Positions 15,389 through 24,919 of a DNA stretch of 64,000 nt are shown piece by piece. The position numbers and the translations under genes are program-made. This stretch comes from Pseudomonas protegens CHA0 (GTDB lineage Bacteria; Pseudomonadota; Gammaproteobacteria; Pseudomonadales; Pseudomonadaceae), in NCBI RefSeq assembly GCF_000397205.1, contig NC_021237.1, positions 4,527,001 to 4,591,000 on the forward strand. Direction: 5' to 3'. The stretch's first letter is position 1; every line of letters begins with the position of its first letter. Under the pieces are notes generated by a model. That model saw nothing but the letters and a program-made list of their open reading frames with translations. It did not search any database and was not told the origin of the DNA.

Positions 15389-17260
15389 TCAGTAACGCTT
15401 GATGTCCGCCTGGTTTTCCAGCTGCTTGCGGTAGGCGGCAAAGTCTTGCTGCCCTACCCGCGAGGCCAGGAAGCGACGGTATTGAGCCTTCTCTTCCTCG
15501 GTCGGCGCAGCGGCTTCGTTGACACCATTGAGCTGCAGCACCAACAGGTTGCCATTAGGCAGGGTCACGCTGGTGAAGGTCGGTTTGTCCTTGGACTCAG
15601 GCTTGGTCATGCGGAACAGCGCCTGCAGCACGGTCGGATCGATCCCTTCCTGGCCACGGGTCACGGCGTGCGCGACTTTCCAGTCCTGGCCATCCACCGG
15701 CTTGTTCAGCGCGGTCTTGCCGTCGCGCAGGCTGGCGATCAGCTCTTCAGCCTTGGTCTTGGCCGCGGCACTGGCGTGCTCTTTGGCCAATTGCGTGCGA
15801 ATGGCACTGGCAACGCTTTCCAGTGGCAGTTGCTCAGGTTTGCGGTGCTCCTTGGCACGCAGCACTACCACGGTTTCCGGGTCCAGTTCGATGGCGGTGC
15901 TATTGGCACCCTCATCGAGGACTTCGGTGCTGAACGCCGCTTGTATCACGGCGCGGTTGGCTGCGATGCCGTCACCACCTTCACGGCCGAATGGCGCGGA
16001 AGTGTGGACAGTCAGCTTCAGGTCCTGGGCCGGTTGTGCCAGATCGGACGCTTCGAACGACGAGTCTTCCAGTTGCTTGGTGGCCTCGACGAAACGCTGC
16101 TCGACCTGCTGGGTCTTCAGATCCCGGGTCAGCTTGCCCTTGAGGCTGGCGAAGCTCGGCACTTCCGGCGCTTCGACACCCAGCAGCTTGATCAGGTGGA
16201 AACCGAAGTCGGTACGTACCGGCGCCGATACCTGGTCCTTGTTCAAGGCGTACAGGGCTTTCTCGAAGGTTGGGTCATAGACGCCAGGACCTGCGAAACC
16301 CAGGTCGCCGCCGTTGCTGGCCGAACCCGGGTCCTGGGAGAACTCCTTGGCCAGTGCCTCGAAGCTTTCGCCCTTGGCCAGACGTGCCTGGATCTCTTCG
16401 ATCTTGGCCTTGGCCTGGGCCTCATTCACCTTGTCATTGACTTCGATGAGGATGTGCGCCGCGCGGCGTTGCTCGGACAGGTTGGCAATTTCCTTCTGAT
16501 ACAGCGCTTGCAGGTCCTCGTCCTTGACGCTGACCTGATCGAAGAAGGCGGCCTTCTTCAATTCGATGTAATCAATCACCACCTGGTCCGGAGTCATGAA
16601 CTCCTTGGCGTGCTGGTCGTAGTACGCCTTGACCTCGTCGTCGGTCAACTTGACCGCTGCCGGGTCGGCCTTGATGGTCAGGGAAGCGAAGTCACGGGTC
16701 TGCTTTTCCAGACGGGCGAATGCCAGCACCTGGGCGTCGGTGACAAAACCGCTGCCTGCCAGACCGGCGCGTACCTGGCCGATCAGCATTTCCTGAGTCA
16801 GCATCTGGCGAAATTGCAGGCGGGTGTAACCCAGTTGACGGATCACCTGGTCGAAGCGCTCGGGGCTGAACTTGCCATCAACCTGGAACTCCGGCGTTTG
16901 CAGAATGACCTGGTCCAGCGCACCTTCGGAGAACGCGAACTTGGAATCCTGCGCACCTTGCAGCAACAGCTTGCGGTCGATCAGCCCTTTGAGAGCAGCT
17001 TCGCGCAGCATCTTCTCGTCCAGCAGGGAGGCATCGAAGTCTTTGCCCAGCTGCTGCATCAACTGACGACGTTGCATGTCGACGGCCTGGCTCAACTCGT
17101 TCTGAGTGATTTCCTCACCGTTGACCTTGGCCGCGTCCTGATTGTGGGTAGTGGCCTTGAAAATGGCATCGAATCCCGTCAACGCCAACAGCGCGACGAT
17201 AACCCCGATGATGGTTTTGGCAATCCAGCCTTGTGAATTGTCCCTGATATTCTGCAGCAT
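15389..17260 (-). CDS. ppiD: Peptidyl-prolyl isomerase/periplasmic chaperone PpiD
   Basis: This 623-residue protein begins MLQNIRDNSQGWIAKTIIG with a single membrane segment at about residues 13-35, then a SurA-like chaperone region and one parvulin domain (about 265-360, starting AHILIEV and including GGDLGFAGPG and FGFHLIKL). PpiD is anchored in the inner membrane and helps newly secreted outer-membrane proteins leave the Sec translocon. Its place after lon-hupB is conserved in gammaproteobacteria. A hairpin terminator and a decayed tRNA separate it from hupB, so it probably has its own promoter in the 17261-17330 region. Confidence 0.95.
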   Translation of the reverse strand: MLQNIRDNSQGWIAKTIIGVIVALLALTGFDAIFKATTHNQDAAKVNGEEITQNELSQAVDMQRRQLMQQLGKDFDASLLDEKMLREAALKGLIDRKLLLQGAQDSKFAFSEGALDQVILQTPEFQVDGKFSPERFDQVIRQLGYTRLQFRQMLTQEMLIGQVRAGLAGSGFVTDAQVLAFARLEKQTRDFASLTIKADPAAVKLTDDEVKAYYDQHAKEFMTPDQVVIDYIELKKAAFFDQVSVKDEDLQALYQKEIANLSEQRRAAHILIEVNDKVNEAQAKAKIEEIQARLAKGESFEALAKEFSQDPGSASNGGDLGFAGPGVYDPTFEKALYALNKDQVSAPVRTDFGFHLIKLLGVEAPEVPSFASLKGKLTRDLKTQQVEQRFVEATKQLEDSSFEASDLAQPAQDLKLTVHTSAPFGREGGDGIAANRAVIQAAFSTEVLDEGANSTAIELDPETVVVLRAKEHRKPEQLPLESVASAIRTQLAKEHASAAAKTKAEELIASLRDGKTALNKPVDGQDWKVAHAVTRGQEGIDPTVLQALFRMTKPESKDKPTFTSVTLPNGNLLVLQLNGVNEAAAPTEEEKAQYRRFLASRVGQQDFAAYRKQLENQADIKRY

Positions 17261-17329
17261 GCGTCCCCCAGAAACGGTTGTACTTCAATTTGAGCAACCG
17301 TGGAGCGTGGGTAGAGTCCGGATAGAAGA

Positions 17330-17353
17330 AAGGCGCATCCGAGGATGCGCCTT
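17330..17353 (-). terminator. Hairpin terminator downstream of hupB/tRNA-Asp remnant
   Basis: AAGGCGCATCC and GGATGCGCCTT form an 11-base inverted repeat separated by GA. Read leftward it is followed by CTTTCTTCTA, a moderate T-rich tail. It closes the transcript that would carry hupB and the tRNA-Asp remnant before ppiD. Confidence 0.65.
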
Positions 17354-17361
17354 CTCGTAAC

Positions 17362-17440
17362 TGGCGGAGCGGACGAAGGTTAAACCCGCGACCCTCGGCG
17401 TGAACCGGTGGTAGACCGGTTGACTAGCGCCCCGCTGCCA
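17362..17440 (-). pseudogene. Decayed tRNA-Asp gene
   Basis: Read leftward, the 3' half is almost that of bacterial tRNA-Asp(GTC): CACGCCG, GGGTCGCGGGTT and CGTCCGCTCCGCCA including encoded CCA. The 5' half retains an acceptor strand GCAGCGG that pairs with CCGCTCC except at one position, but the D-arm and anticodon arm are scrambled: the anticodon region reads TTCACG in place of TGTCACG, and the T-stem is mismatched because TTCGT replaces CCCGT. It should not fold as a working tRNA. It is probably a duplicated or recombined remnant. Confidence 0.65.
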
Positions 17441-17486
17441 GATCAGGCATGACCCCGACCCGGATGGGCAAAGACCCTGAAGAAAC

Positions 17487-17759
17487 TTAGTTAACGGCTT
17501 CTTTCAGTGCTTTACCGGCTTTGAAACCTGGCTTTTTAGCAGCAGCGATTTCCAGAGTCTTACCGGTCTGTGGGTTACGACCGATACGCGCTGGACGATC
17601 AGTTACGGAGAAAGTACCGAAACCAACCAGCACCACAGAGTCACCGGCCTTCAGAGCGCCAGTAACGGATTCGATTACTGCGTCCAGCGCACGGCCAGCA
17701 GCAGCTTTCGGGAGATCAGCAGATGCAGCGATAGCATCAATCAGTTCCGACTTGTTCAC
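17487..17759 (-). CDS. hupB: Nucleoid-associated protein HU-beta
   Basis: This 90-residue protein starts [19 protein letters not shown] from a GTG codon and carries the DNA-binding beta arm ([27 protein letters not shown]). It is a typical HU beta subunit: it bends DNA non-specifically and compacts the nucleoid. The AT-rich stretch at 17760-17830 must contain its promoter. Location between lon and ppiD matches P. aeruginosa and E. coli. Confidence 0.97.
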   Translation of the reverse strand: MNKSELIDAIAASADLPKAAAGRALDAVIESVTGALKAGDSVVLVGFGTFSVTDRPARIGRNPQTGKTLEIAAAKKPGFKAGKALKEAVN

Positions 17760-17907
17760 TCTAAGTCCCCTTATATATCTATGAGTATGATTCTAAGTTT
17801 TTTGGTGAAAGCAAAAACGAGTGCTGAATGGCCTACAGACACTTAAGAGCCGCTTTATAACAAGGGCTCTAAAAAGCTGTCAAGGAAGCCCCCCAGGCTA
17901 ATGCGTA

Positions 17908-20304
17908 CTAATGCGTGCTAATTCTTTCCTTAGAGTCAGACTCGCGTTTTTCGTCCTTTGCGACTATCTCGGGAGCCACATCCGGCAAGGGCTCCGGCGC
18001 GTATTGCAGCGCAATTTGCAGGACTTCGTCAATCCATTTAACCGGTTTAATCTGCAGATCCTGCTTGATATTGTCAGGAATTTCTTTCAAATCGCGAACA
18101 TTCTCTTCCGGAATGATCACTGTCTTGATTCCACCCCGATGAGCGGCGAGTAATTTCTCTTTCAACCCGCCGATAGCCAATACCTGACCACGCAGAGTGA
18201 TCTCGCCCGTCATTGCCACATCAGCCCGCACCGGAATGCCGGTCAGCGCCGAAACCAGCGCCGTGCACATGCCTACACCCGCGCTGGGGCCGTCTTTCGG
18301 GGTCGCCCCTTCTGGCATGTGGATATGGGTGTCGCGCTTCTCGTGGAAGTCCAGGGGAATGCCCAGGCTCTTGGCCCGGCTGCGCACCACGGTCAGTGCT
18401 GCTGTGATCGACTCGACCATCACATCGCCCAGGGAACCGGTCTTGATCAACTGGCCCTTGCCCGGAACCACAGCGGCTTCGATGGTCAGCAGTTCACCGC
18501 CCACTTGAGTCCATGCCAACCCGGTCACCTGACCGATCTGGTCTTGCTGCTCGGCCAGGCCGTAGCGGAATTTGCGCACGCCGAGGAAGTGCTCCAGCAG
18601 GTCGGAAGTGACCTTCACCGAGAAGCGCTTTTCCATCGCATGCTCTTTCACCGCCTTGCGGCAGACCTTGGCAATCTGCCGCTCCAGGCCGCGTACACCG
18701 GCCTCGCGGGTGTAGTAGCGAATGATGTCGCGGATCGCATCCGGCTCGAATTCCAGCTCGCCCTTCTTCAGGCCGTTGGCCTGAATCTGCTTGGGCGAGA
18801 GGTACTTGACCGCGATGTTGATCTTCTCGTCCTCGGTGTAGCCAGGCAGACGAATCACCTCCATCCGGTCCAGCAAGGCCGGCGGAATATTCATCGAGTT
18901 GGAGGTGCAGAGGAACATCACATCGGACAAGTCGTAATCGACTTCCAGGTAGTGATCGTTGAAATTATGGTTCTGCTCGGGGTCCAGCACCTCGAGCAAT
19001 GCCGAGGCCGGATCACCGCGCATATCGCTGCCCATCTTGTCGATTTCGTCGAGCAAGAACAGTGGGTTGCGCACCCCCACCTTTGTCATCTTTTGAATCA
19101 ATCTTCCTGGCATCGAACCGATGTAAGTCCGACGATGCCCACGAATCTCCGCCTCGTCACGCACGCCACCCAGGGCCATGCGTACGAACTTGCGGTTGGT
19201 AGCGTTGGCGATCGACTCCGCCAGGGAGGTTTTACCCACCCCAGGAGGCCCCACCAGGCACAGTACCGGGCCACGAATCTTTTTCACCCGCTTCTGTACG
19301 GCGAGGTATTCGAGAATCCGTTCCTTGACCTCTTCCAGGCCATAGTGGTCGGCATCGAGAATATCTTCGGCACGTGCCAGATCGAGACGAACCTTGCTCT
19401 GTGCCTTCCACGGCACCTGAACCAGCCAGTCGATATAAGAGCGGACCACAGTAGCCTCGGCAGACATCGGCGACATCTGCTTGAGCTTGTTCAGTTCGGC
19501 CTGAGCCTTGGTCATCGCGTCTTTTGGCAGGCCTGCGGCATCGATACGCTTTTTCAGCTCCTCGATTTCGTTGTGCCCTTCGTCGCCATCACCCAGTTCT
19601 TTCTGAATGGCCTTCATCTGCTCATTCAGGTAGTACTCGCGCTGGCTGCGCTCCATTTGCTTCTTGACGCGACCACGGATGCGCTTTTCCACTTGCAGCA
19701 GATCGATCTCGGCGTCCAGCAATGCCAGGACATGCTCGACCCGAGCGGACAGATCGATGATCTCGAGGATTTCCTGCTTCTGCTCGATCTTCAACGCCAT
19801 GTGCGCAGCCATGGTATCCACCAGGCGGCTTGGCTCATCGATGCTATTGAGGGACGACAGCACCTCGGCAGGGACTTTCTTGCCCAGTTGCACGTACTGC
19901 TCGAACTGGGACAGCAGACTGCGAACAAACACTTCCGACTCACGGTCAGGAGCATCGACTTCGTCAATCAGGGAGACTTCGGCACGGCAATGGCCATCAA
20001 CTTCGCTGAAGCGCTCAACAGCACCACGCTGTTCGCCTTCAACCAATACCTTGACGGTGCCATCAGGCAATTTGAGCAACTGCAAGACAGTCGCAATGGT
20101 ACCTACGCGATAGAGTGCATCTTCACCGGGATCGTCATCAGCAGGGTTTCTCTGCGCCAGCAAGAGAATCTGCTTGTCGCCCGTCATCGCTGCCTCGAGG
20201 GCTTCGATCGACTTCTCGCGCCCCACGAACAGCGGGATAACCATGTGCGGATAAACCACAACATCACGCAATGGCAGGAGAGGCAATTCGATGGTTGTCT
20301 TCAT
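17908..20304 (-). CDS. lon: ATP-dependent protease Lon
   Basis: This 798-residue protein has the full Lon layout: N-terminal substrate domain (about 8-200, starting PLLPLRDVVVYPHMVIPLF), AAA+ module with Walker A GPPGVGKT near 357 and Walker B FLLDEIDKMG near 420, and the protease domain with catalytic Ser in DGPSAGVGM and Lys in GGLKEKLLAAHRGG. It degrades misfolded and regulatory proteins. A sigma-32-like promoter lies about 60 bases upstream and a terminator behind clpX, so lon forms its own heat-shock unit. The C-terminal tail after residue 775 is charged and variable. Confidence 0.98.
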   Translation of the reverse strand: MKTTIELPLLPLRDVVVYPHMVIPLFVGREKSIEALEAAMTGDKQILLLAQRNPADDDPGEDALYRVGTIATVLQLLKLPDGTVKVLVEGEQRGAVERFSEVDGHCRAEVSLIDEVDAPDRESEVFVRSLLSQFEQYVQLGKKVPAEVLSSLNSIDEPSRLVDTMAAHMALKIEQKQEILEIIDLSARVEHVLALLDAEIDLLQVEKRIRGRVKKQMERSQREYYLNEQMKAIQKELGDGDEGHNEIEELKKRIDAAGLPKDAMTKAQAELNKLKQMSPMSAEATVVRSYIDWLVQVPWKAQSKVRLDLARAEDILDADHYGLEEVKERILEYLAVQKRVKKIRGPVLCLVGPPGVGKTSLAESIANATNRKFVRMALGGVRDEAEIRGHRRTYIGSMPGRLIQKMTKVGVRNPLFLLDEIDKMGSDMRGDPASALLEVLDPEQNHNFNDHYLEVDYDLSDVMFLCTSNSMNIPPALLDRMEVIRLPGYTEDEKINIAVKYLSPKQIQANGLKKGELEFEPDAIRDIIRYYTREAGVRGLERQIAKVCRKAVKEHAMEKRFSVKVTSDLLEHFLGVRKFRYGLAEQQDQIGQVTGLAWTQVGGELLTIEAAVVPGKGQLIKTGSLGDVMVESITAALTVVRSRAKSLGIPLDFHEKRDTHIHMPEGATPKDGPSAGVGMCTALVSALTGIPVRADVAMTGEITLRGQVLAIGGLKEKLLAAHRGGIKTVIIPEENVRDLKEIPDNIKQDLQIKPVKWIDEVLQIALQYAPEPLPDVAPEIVAKDEKRESDSKERISTH

Positions 20305-20362
20305 GATTTCGCCTCTACGGCGGCCGTAAGGCCGTAAACAGATGGAAGTAAGCTTGAAACCA

Positions 20363-20391
20363 AGATGGGGGCTGCCTGGAAAAAAAACAAG
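20363..20391 (-). promoter_or_regulatory. Sigma-32-like heat-shock promoter of lon
   Basis: Read leftward, CTTGTTT (20391-20385) and CCCCATCT (20370-20363) are separated by 14 bases. The second element matches the heat-shock -10 consensus CCCCATnT exactly, and the first is a partial match to CTTGAAA. It ends 59 bases before the lon ATG. Confidence 0.65.
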
Positions 20392-20423
20392 CTCAAAGAC
20401 AGCACTTTAAGGCGCTAAAAACA

Positions 20424-20443
20424 AAGGGGCCCGAAGGCCCCTT
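20424..20443 (-). terminator. Terminator downstream of clpX
   Basis: AAGGGGCC and GGCCCCTT form a stem around CGAA; read leftward it is followed by TGTTTTTAG. It separates the clpX transcript from lon. Confidence 0.8.
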
Positions 20444-20466
20444 CTTTCATTCCAACAGCGCGACGC

Positions 20467-21750
20467 TTACGCGTCTGGCGCCGCCTTGGCCGTCGGCTCA
20501 CTGTTCTCATAGATGTACAGTGGCTGGGACTTGCCTTCAATAACGCTTTCGTCGATCACTACTTTACTCACCTCGGACTGCGAGGGGATTTCATACATAG
20601 TGTCGAGCAGAACACCTTCAAGAATGGAGCGCAGGCCACGAGCACCAGTCTTGCGTTCAAGGGCTCGCTTGGCGACGGACTTCAAGGCATCGGTACGGAA
20701 CTCCAGGTCAACACCTTCCATCTCGAACAACTTGGCGTACTGCTTGGTCAAGGCGTTCTTCGGTTCGGTGAGGATCTGAATCAATGCCGCTTCGTCCAAC
20801 TCATCCAAGGTCGCCAGGACAGGCAGACGACCGACGAATTCCGGGATCAGACCGAACTTGACCAAATCGTCAGGCTCGACTTCACGCAGGGACTCACCGA
20901 CTTTCTTGCCTTCTTCCTTGCTGCGAACTTCTGCGTTGAAACCGATGCCGCCCTTGGTGGAACGGTTTTGAATAACCTTTTCCAGACCCGAGAACGCACC
21001 ACCACAGATGAACAGGATGTTACGGGTATCGACCTGCAGGAATTCCTGCTGCGGATGCTTGCGACCACCTTGCGGAGGAACGGAGGCAACCGTGCCTTCA
21101 ATCAACTTCAACAGGGCTTGCTGAACGCCTTCGCCGGAAACATCCCGGGTAATCGAAGGGTTGTCAGACTTGCGGGAAATCTTGTCGATCTCATCGATGT
21201 AGACAATGCCCATCTGGGCCTTCTCTACGTCGTAGTCGCACTTCTGCAGCAACTTCTGAATGATGTTCTCGACGTCTTCCCCCACATAACCGGCTTCGGT
21301 CAGGGTAGTGGCATCGGCGATGGTGAAAGGTACATTCAACAGGCGAGCCAGGGTTTCGGCCAACAGCGTCTTACCCGAACCTGTAGGGCCGATCAGCAAG
21401 ATGTTGCTCTTGCCAAGTTCGACGTCGTCACTCTTCTTGTCACGCTGGTTCAGACGCTTGTAGTGGTTGTACACCGCTACTGCTAGAACCTTTTTTGCAC
21501 GCTCCTGACCAATCACGTACTGATCAAGGATGCCGCTGATTTCTTTAGGCGAAGGCAATTTATGCGCGCTGCTCTCGGCCTGTGCTTCCTGCACCTCCTC
21601 ACGGATGATGTCATTGCACAGGTCGACGCACTCGTCGCAGATAAAGACCGAGGGGCCGGCAATCAATTTGCGCACTTCATGCTGGCTTTTGCCACAGAAG
21701 GAGCAATAAAGCAGTTTGCCGTTGTCCTCGCCGTTGCGGGTGTCAGTCAT
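20467..21750 (-). CDS. clpX: ClpX, ATPase subunit of ClpXP protease
   Basis: This 427-residue AAA+ unfoldase shows the N-terminal zinc-binding domain (CSFCGK near 16 and CDECVDLC near 39), Walker A GPTGSGKT near residue 120, Walker [10 protein letters not shown] near 185, and the IGF-type ClpP-docking region ([10 protein letters not shown]). It feeds tagged or regulatory substrates into ClpP. ATG 21750 ([13 protein letters not shown]) gives the usual length; an in-frame upstream start at 21783 would add 11 residues without family support. It follows clpP in the conserved tig-clpP-clpX order. Confidence 0.97.
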   Translation of the reverse strand: MTDTRNGEDNGKLLYCSFCGKSQHEVRKLIAGPSVFICDECVDLCNDIIREEVQEAQAESSAHKLPSPKEISGILDQYVIGQERAKKVLAVAVYNHYKRLNQRDKKSDDVELGKSNILLIGPTGSGKTLLAETLARLLNVPFTIADATTLTEAGYVGEDVENIIQKLLQKCDYDVEKAQMGIVYIDEIDKISRKSDNPSITRDVSGEGVQQALLKLIEGTVASVPPQGGRKHPQQEFLQVDTRNILFICGGAFSGLEKVIQNRSTKGGIGFNAEVRSKEEGKKVGESLREVEPDDLVKFGLIPEFVGRLPVLATLDELDEAALIQILTEPKNALTKQYAKLFEMEGVDLEFRTDALKSVAKRALERKTGARGLRSILEGVLLDTMYEIPSQSEVSKVVIDESVIEGKSQPLYIYENSEPTAKAAPDA

Positions 21751-21798
21751 TCGTTCGATCCAAATCCGATAGGCTTGCAACACAAGATGAAGGCTATT

Positions 21799-21818
21799 GC
21801 GGGCTTTTTCAAGCCCGC
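21799..21818. other. Hairpin in the clpP-clpX intergenic region
   Basis: GCGGGCTT and AAGCCCGC pair around a four-base loop, in the 112-base gap between clpP and clpX. Read leftward there is no T run after it, so it is more likely an mRNA-stabilising or attenuating element than a full terminator. Confidence 0.5.
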
Positions 21819-21862
21819 CACTGATCGGAACAACCGACCATGCCTATTTTGAGCTGCTTATT

Positions 21863-22498
21863 TTAAGCGGGGCGCTGGTTGATGACTTCGTCGATCAACC
21901 CGTACTCACGCGCAGCTTCGGCGCTCATGAAGTTATCGCGATTGGTATCGCGCTCGATTTCTTCCAGGGTGCGCCCGCTATGCTTGGCCATCAGCGTGTT
22001 GAGACGCTCACGGATGAAGAGGATTTCCTTGGCATGGATTTCAATATCCGATGCCTGACCCTGGAAACCGCCCAGTGGCTGGTGAATCATCACTCGGGAG
22101 TTTGGCAGGCAGAAACGCTTGCCTGGAGCGCCGGCTGTCAGCAAGAACGCGCCCATGCTGCATGCCTGGCCAATACAAGTGGTTGAAACGTTAGGCTTGA
22201 TGAACTGCATGGTGTCGTAGATCGACATGCCAGCTGTCACCGAACCGCCCGGGGAGTTGATATAGAGATGGATGTCCTTGTCCGGGTTTTCCGCTTCAAG
22301 GAACAGCAGTTGCGCACAGATCAGGTTGGCCATGTAGTCCTCTACAGGGCCCACCAGAAAAATCACTCGCTCCTTGAGGAGGCGCGAGTAGATGTCGTAG
22401 GCGCGCTCGCCACGAGCGGACTGCTCGACAACCATCGGGACCAGGCCGCCTGCGGCCTGGATATCAGAGTTCTGCTGAATATACGAATTACGGAACAT
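21863..22498 (-). CDS. clpP: ClpP proteolytic subunit
   Basis: This 211-residue serine peptidase contains the catalytic Ser in [13 protein letters not shown], His in [11 protein letters not shown] and Asp in [10 protein letters not shown], and a short N-terminal propeptide-like region before [22 protein letters not shown]. Fourteen subunits form the barrel that works with ClpX or ClpA. It lies between tig and clpX on the same strand, the standard arrangement. Confidence 0.98.
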   Translation of the reverse strand: MFRNSYIQQNSDIQAAGGLVPMVVEQSARGERAYDIYSRLLKERVIFLVGPVEDYMANLICAQLLFLEAENPDKDIHLYINSPGGSVTAGMSIYDTMQFIKPNVSTTCIGQACSMGAFLLTAGAPGKRFCLPNSRVMIHQPLGGFQGQASDIEIHAKEILFIRERLNTLMAKHSGRTLEEIERDTNRDNFMSAEAAREYGLIDEVINQRPA

Positions 22499-22538
22499 GC
22501 TCTGCAGTCACTCCCAAATAGTCACGTCTTGAATACGC

Positions 22539-22564
22539 ATAAGCCAGCGCGAAGGCTGGCTTAT
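22539..22564. other. Hairpin between tig and clpP
   Basis: ATAAGCCAG and CTGGCTTAT form an inverted repeat around an eight-base loop in the 92-base gap after tig. There is no T run on the leftward side, so it may tune the read-through ratio of tig to clpP. Confidence 0.45.
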
Positions 22565-22590
22565 GGTGTGTGCTTCGAACGAGAAGAAAA

Positions 22591-23901
22591 TCAGTCGGCT
22601 TGAGGTGCTTCTACCGGCTTGACCGCTTCTTCGTAGGAGACCGATTTGTCGGTCACGCTAGCTTTCTGCAGAACAGTATCCACAACTTGTTCTTCCAGCA
22701 CAACCGAACGAACTTCGTTCAATTGCTGCTCGTTCTTGTAGTACCAGGACACGACCTGCTCAGGTTCCTGATAAGCCGAAGCCATTTCCTGGATCAGCTC
22801 GCGAACGCGGCCTTCATCAGGCTTCAGATCGAACTGCTTAACAACCTCAGCAACGATCAAACCCAGTACCACGCGACGCTTGGCCTGCTCTTCGAACAGC
22901 TCGGCTGGCAGTTGATCCGGCTTGATGTTGCCACCGAATTGCTGGACAGCTTGAACGCGCAGACGGTTAACTTCGTTGTCCAGCAGCGCCTTCGGCACTT
23001 CGATCGGGTTGGAGGCCAGCAGACCGTCCATGACCTGATTCTTCACTTTGGACTTGATGGCCTGACGCAGTTCGCGCTCCATGTTCTTGCGAACTTCGGC
23101 GCGGAAGCCTTCCAGACCTGCTTCCTTGATGCCGAACTGAGCGAAGAACTCCTCGGTCAGCTCTGGCAGCTTAGGCTCGGAAACGCTGTTGACAGTCACA
23201 GTGAACTCGGCGGCCTTGTTGGCCAGATCCAGGTTCTGATAGTTCTCAGGGAAGGTCAGATTCAGGACGCGCTCTTCACCCGCCTTGGCGCCTACCAGGC
23301 CTTCTTCGAAGCCAGGAATCATGCGACCCGAGCCCAGCACCAGCTGGGTACCCTTGGCCGAACCACCGGCGAAGACTTCACCGTCGACCTTGCCAACGAA
23401 ATCGATGTTCAGTTGATCGTCGTTCTGCGCAGCACGATCGGCCACTTCAAAACGCACGTTCTGCTTGCGCAGGATTTCCAGCATGTTATCCAGGTCGGCA
23501 TCAGCCACATCAGCGCTCAGGCGCTCAACGGCGATGTTTTCGAAGCCGGCAACAGTGAACTCTGGGAACACTTCAAAAGTGGCAACGTACTCCAGGTCCT
23601 TGCCCTTCTCCAGCACTTTAGGCTCGACCGAAGGAGCGCCGGCAGGGTTCAGTTTCTGCTCGACAACGGCTTCATAGAAGGAAGCCTGGATCACATCACC
23701 TACTGCTTCTTGACGCGCATCAGCCTCATAACGCTGACGGATCACGCTCATTGGAACCTTGCCAGGACGGAAGCCTGGAATCTTGGCCTTTTGGGCAGTC
23801 TGCTGCAGACGCTTGTTGACCTGGCTCTCGATGCGCTCAGCCGGCACGGTGATGCTCATGCGGCGCTCAAGAGCAGAAGTATTTTCAACAGAAACTTGCA
23901 T
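22591..23901 (-). CDS. tig: Trigger factor
   Basis: This 436-residue ribosome-associated chaperone starts [15 protein letters not shown] at the ATG at 23901. It has the ribosome-binding signature GFRPGKVP near residues 43-50, the central FKBP-like domain (about 160-245, with [13 protein letters not shown] and [11 protein letters not shown]), and the C-terminal chaperone arms. The in-frame start at 23961 would add 20 residues unlike the family. It heads the tig-clpP-clpX group. Confidence 0.97.
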   Translation of the reverse strand: MQVSVENTSALERRMSITVPAERIESQVNKRLQQTAQKAKIPGFRPGKVPMSVIRQRYEADARQEAVGDVIQASFYEAVVEQKLNPAGAPSVEPKVLEKGKDLEYVATFEVFPEFTVAGFENIAVERLSADVADADLDNMLEILRKQNVRFEVADRAAQNDDQLNIDFVGKVDGEVFAGGSAKGTQLVLGSGRMIPGFEEGLVGAKAGEERVLNLTFPENYQNLDLANKAAEFTVTVNSVSEPKLPELTEEFFAQFGIKEAGLEGFRAEVRKNMERELRQAIKSKVKNQVMDGLLASNPIEVPKALLDNEVNRLRVQAVQQFGGNIKPDQLPAELFEEQAKRRVVLGLIVAEVVKQFDLKPDEGRVRELIQEMASAYQEPEQVVSWYYKNEQQLNEVRSVVLEEQVVDTVLQKASVTDKSVSYEEAVKPVEAPQAD

Positions 23902-24101
23902 GGATATTCCTCGTTGCACAGACGTTAGCCGGCCGTTTTCCGACCCCAGAATCAAGGGCATGCATTCTAGAGGGTCAAACTCAAGAAGTCACCCTACTGA
24001 AAACGGGTAAAAAACCGCCGGCAATGTGAAGGCGGGGACAAAGGATTGAGCCTCGCCATGAGAGCAAATATTGCGAACCAAACCAGGGCCTCTACTTCAA
24101 C

Positions 24102-24119
24102 CCTTCTATATATAGAAGG
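24102..24119. promoter_or_regulatory. Perfect AT-rich palindrome upstream of tig
   Basis: CCTTCTATATATAGAAGG is a perfect 18-base palindrome about 200 bases before the tig ATG. It could be an operator or a cruciform-prone element; no regulator is recognised. Confidence 0.4.
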
Positions 24120-24254
24120 AGTCGTTCAGCACACCCCTGAAAAACGCCAGCCAATAGCTGAAACCCGGAACCCTCAACGACCAAAGGACAACATTCTGCC
24201 ACTCAACCGGCTCATCGGATGCAGCCATTTAGAGGTATCAAATCCAGAAACGAA

Positions 24255-24287
24255 AACGGCGCAGCCCTTTTCAGGTGCTGCGCCGTT
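24255..24287 (-). terminator. Terminator of the tRNA-Arg-His-Leu transcript
   Basis: AACGGCGCAGC and GCTGCGCCGTT form an 11-base stem around an 11-base loop. Read leftward it is followed by TTCGTTTCTG. It lies about 25 bases past the 3' end of tRNA-Leu. Confidence 0.75.
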
Positions 24288-24312
24288 ATCTGCTATTAAC
24301 TAGCTACTTTAT

Positions 24313-24397
24313 TGGTGCGGACGAAGAGACTCGAACTCTTACACCTTGCGGCGCTGGAACCTAAATCCAGTGTGTCTACCAATTCCACCACGTCCGC
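24313..24397 (-). tRNA. tRNA-Leu(TAG)
   Basis: Read leftward the 85-base gene begins GCGGACG and ends CGTCCGCACCA, giving a seven-pair acceptor stem and encoded CCA. The anticodon loop ATTTAGG has anticodon TAG. A long variable arm typical of tRNA-Leu is present, and the T-loop reads TTCGAGT. Confidence 0.96.
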
Positions 24398-24416
24398 GTA
24401 ACAAGCTTTTAAAGCA

Positions 24417-24445
24417 AAGGCGCCAGACTATTAATCTGGCGCCTT
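24417..24445 (-). other. Hairpin between tRNA-His and tRNA-Leu
   Basis: AAGGCGCCAGA and TCTGGCGCCTT form an 11-base perfect stem with a seven-base loop. Read leftward it is followed by TGCTTTAAAAG, a weak terminator tail; it may also be a processing site within the tRNA precursor. Confidence 0.5.
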
Positions 24446-24454
24446 CTTCGAATA

Positions 24455-24531
24455 TGGGGTGGACGATGGGGATCGAACCCACGACAACAGGAGTCACAAT
24501 CCTGTGCTCTACCAACTGAGCTACGCCCACC
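24455..24531 (-). tRNA. tRNA-His(GTG)
   Basis: The 77-base gene begins GGTGGGC with the extra 5' G typical of tRNA-His, which pairs with the C discriminator, and ends in encoded CCA. The anticodon loop TTGTGAC has anticodon GTG. Confidence 0.96.
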
Positions 24532-24562
24532 ATATTGCGTTACTTGTGCCAAAGCTGCCTAA

Positions 24563-24639
24563 TGGCGCACCCGGCAGGACTCGAACCTGCGACCATCCGC
24601 TTAGAAGGCGGATGCTCTATCCAGCTGAGCTACGGGCGC
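24563..24639 (-). tRNA. tRNA-Arg(TCT)
   Basis: The 77-base gene begins GCGCCCG and ends CGGGTGC-G-CCA, giving a full acceptor stem with one G-T pair. The anticodon loop CTTCTAA has anticodon TCT. It is the first gene of the leftward tRNA group that lies between folD and tig, as in P. aeruginosa. Confidence 0.96.
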
Positions 24640-24919
24640 CTTATTAATCTGTATTCTTTAACGATTACAAACTAATTGCTTTCAGTCGTTACGAGTTAAA
24701 CATCAACTCTGCCCGACCTTCTTAACCAGTGCTAGGCTGTGCCCGACAAGTGCGACGAATGTTATAGACGGTCCGTTAGGTCGTCAACTCTTTTTTGAAA
24801 AAAATTCATTTAATTAAAGGGCTTAGGGGAATTTGCAGACCAAGCGCCTTTGCCCTCACGTTCCGACATGCGAGAATGCGTTCTCTTTTTCTCACCCTCT
24901 CGATGGTTAATCACGCGTC

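Larger units (their letters stand above)
23902..24312. other. 411-base region between tRNA-Leu and tig
   Basis: No gene is supported. It contains the tig promoter region, a perfect 18-base palindrome (24102-24119) and the terminator of the tRNA transcript (24255-24287). An 85-codon rightward frame inside has no ribosome-binding site or family resemblance and is not called. Confidence 0.5.

Noticed and set aside
15377..17236. 619-codon open frame opposite ppiD
   Set aside because: Shadow of ppiD, no ribosome-binding site and no recognisable domain.
18319..20337. 672-codon open frame on the plus strand opposite lon
   Set aside because: It mirrors lon codon use in a GC-rich genome; no start signal or family similarity. 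Lon on the other strand is certain.
24046..24303. Rightward 85-codon frame between tRNA-Leu and tig
   Set aside because: No ribosome-binding site; overlaps the palindrome and tRNA terminator region.
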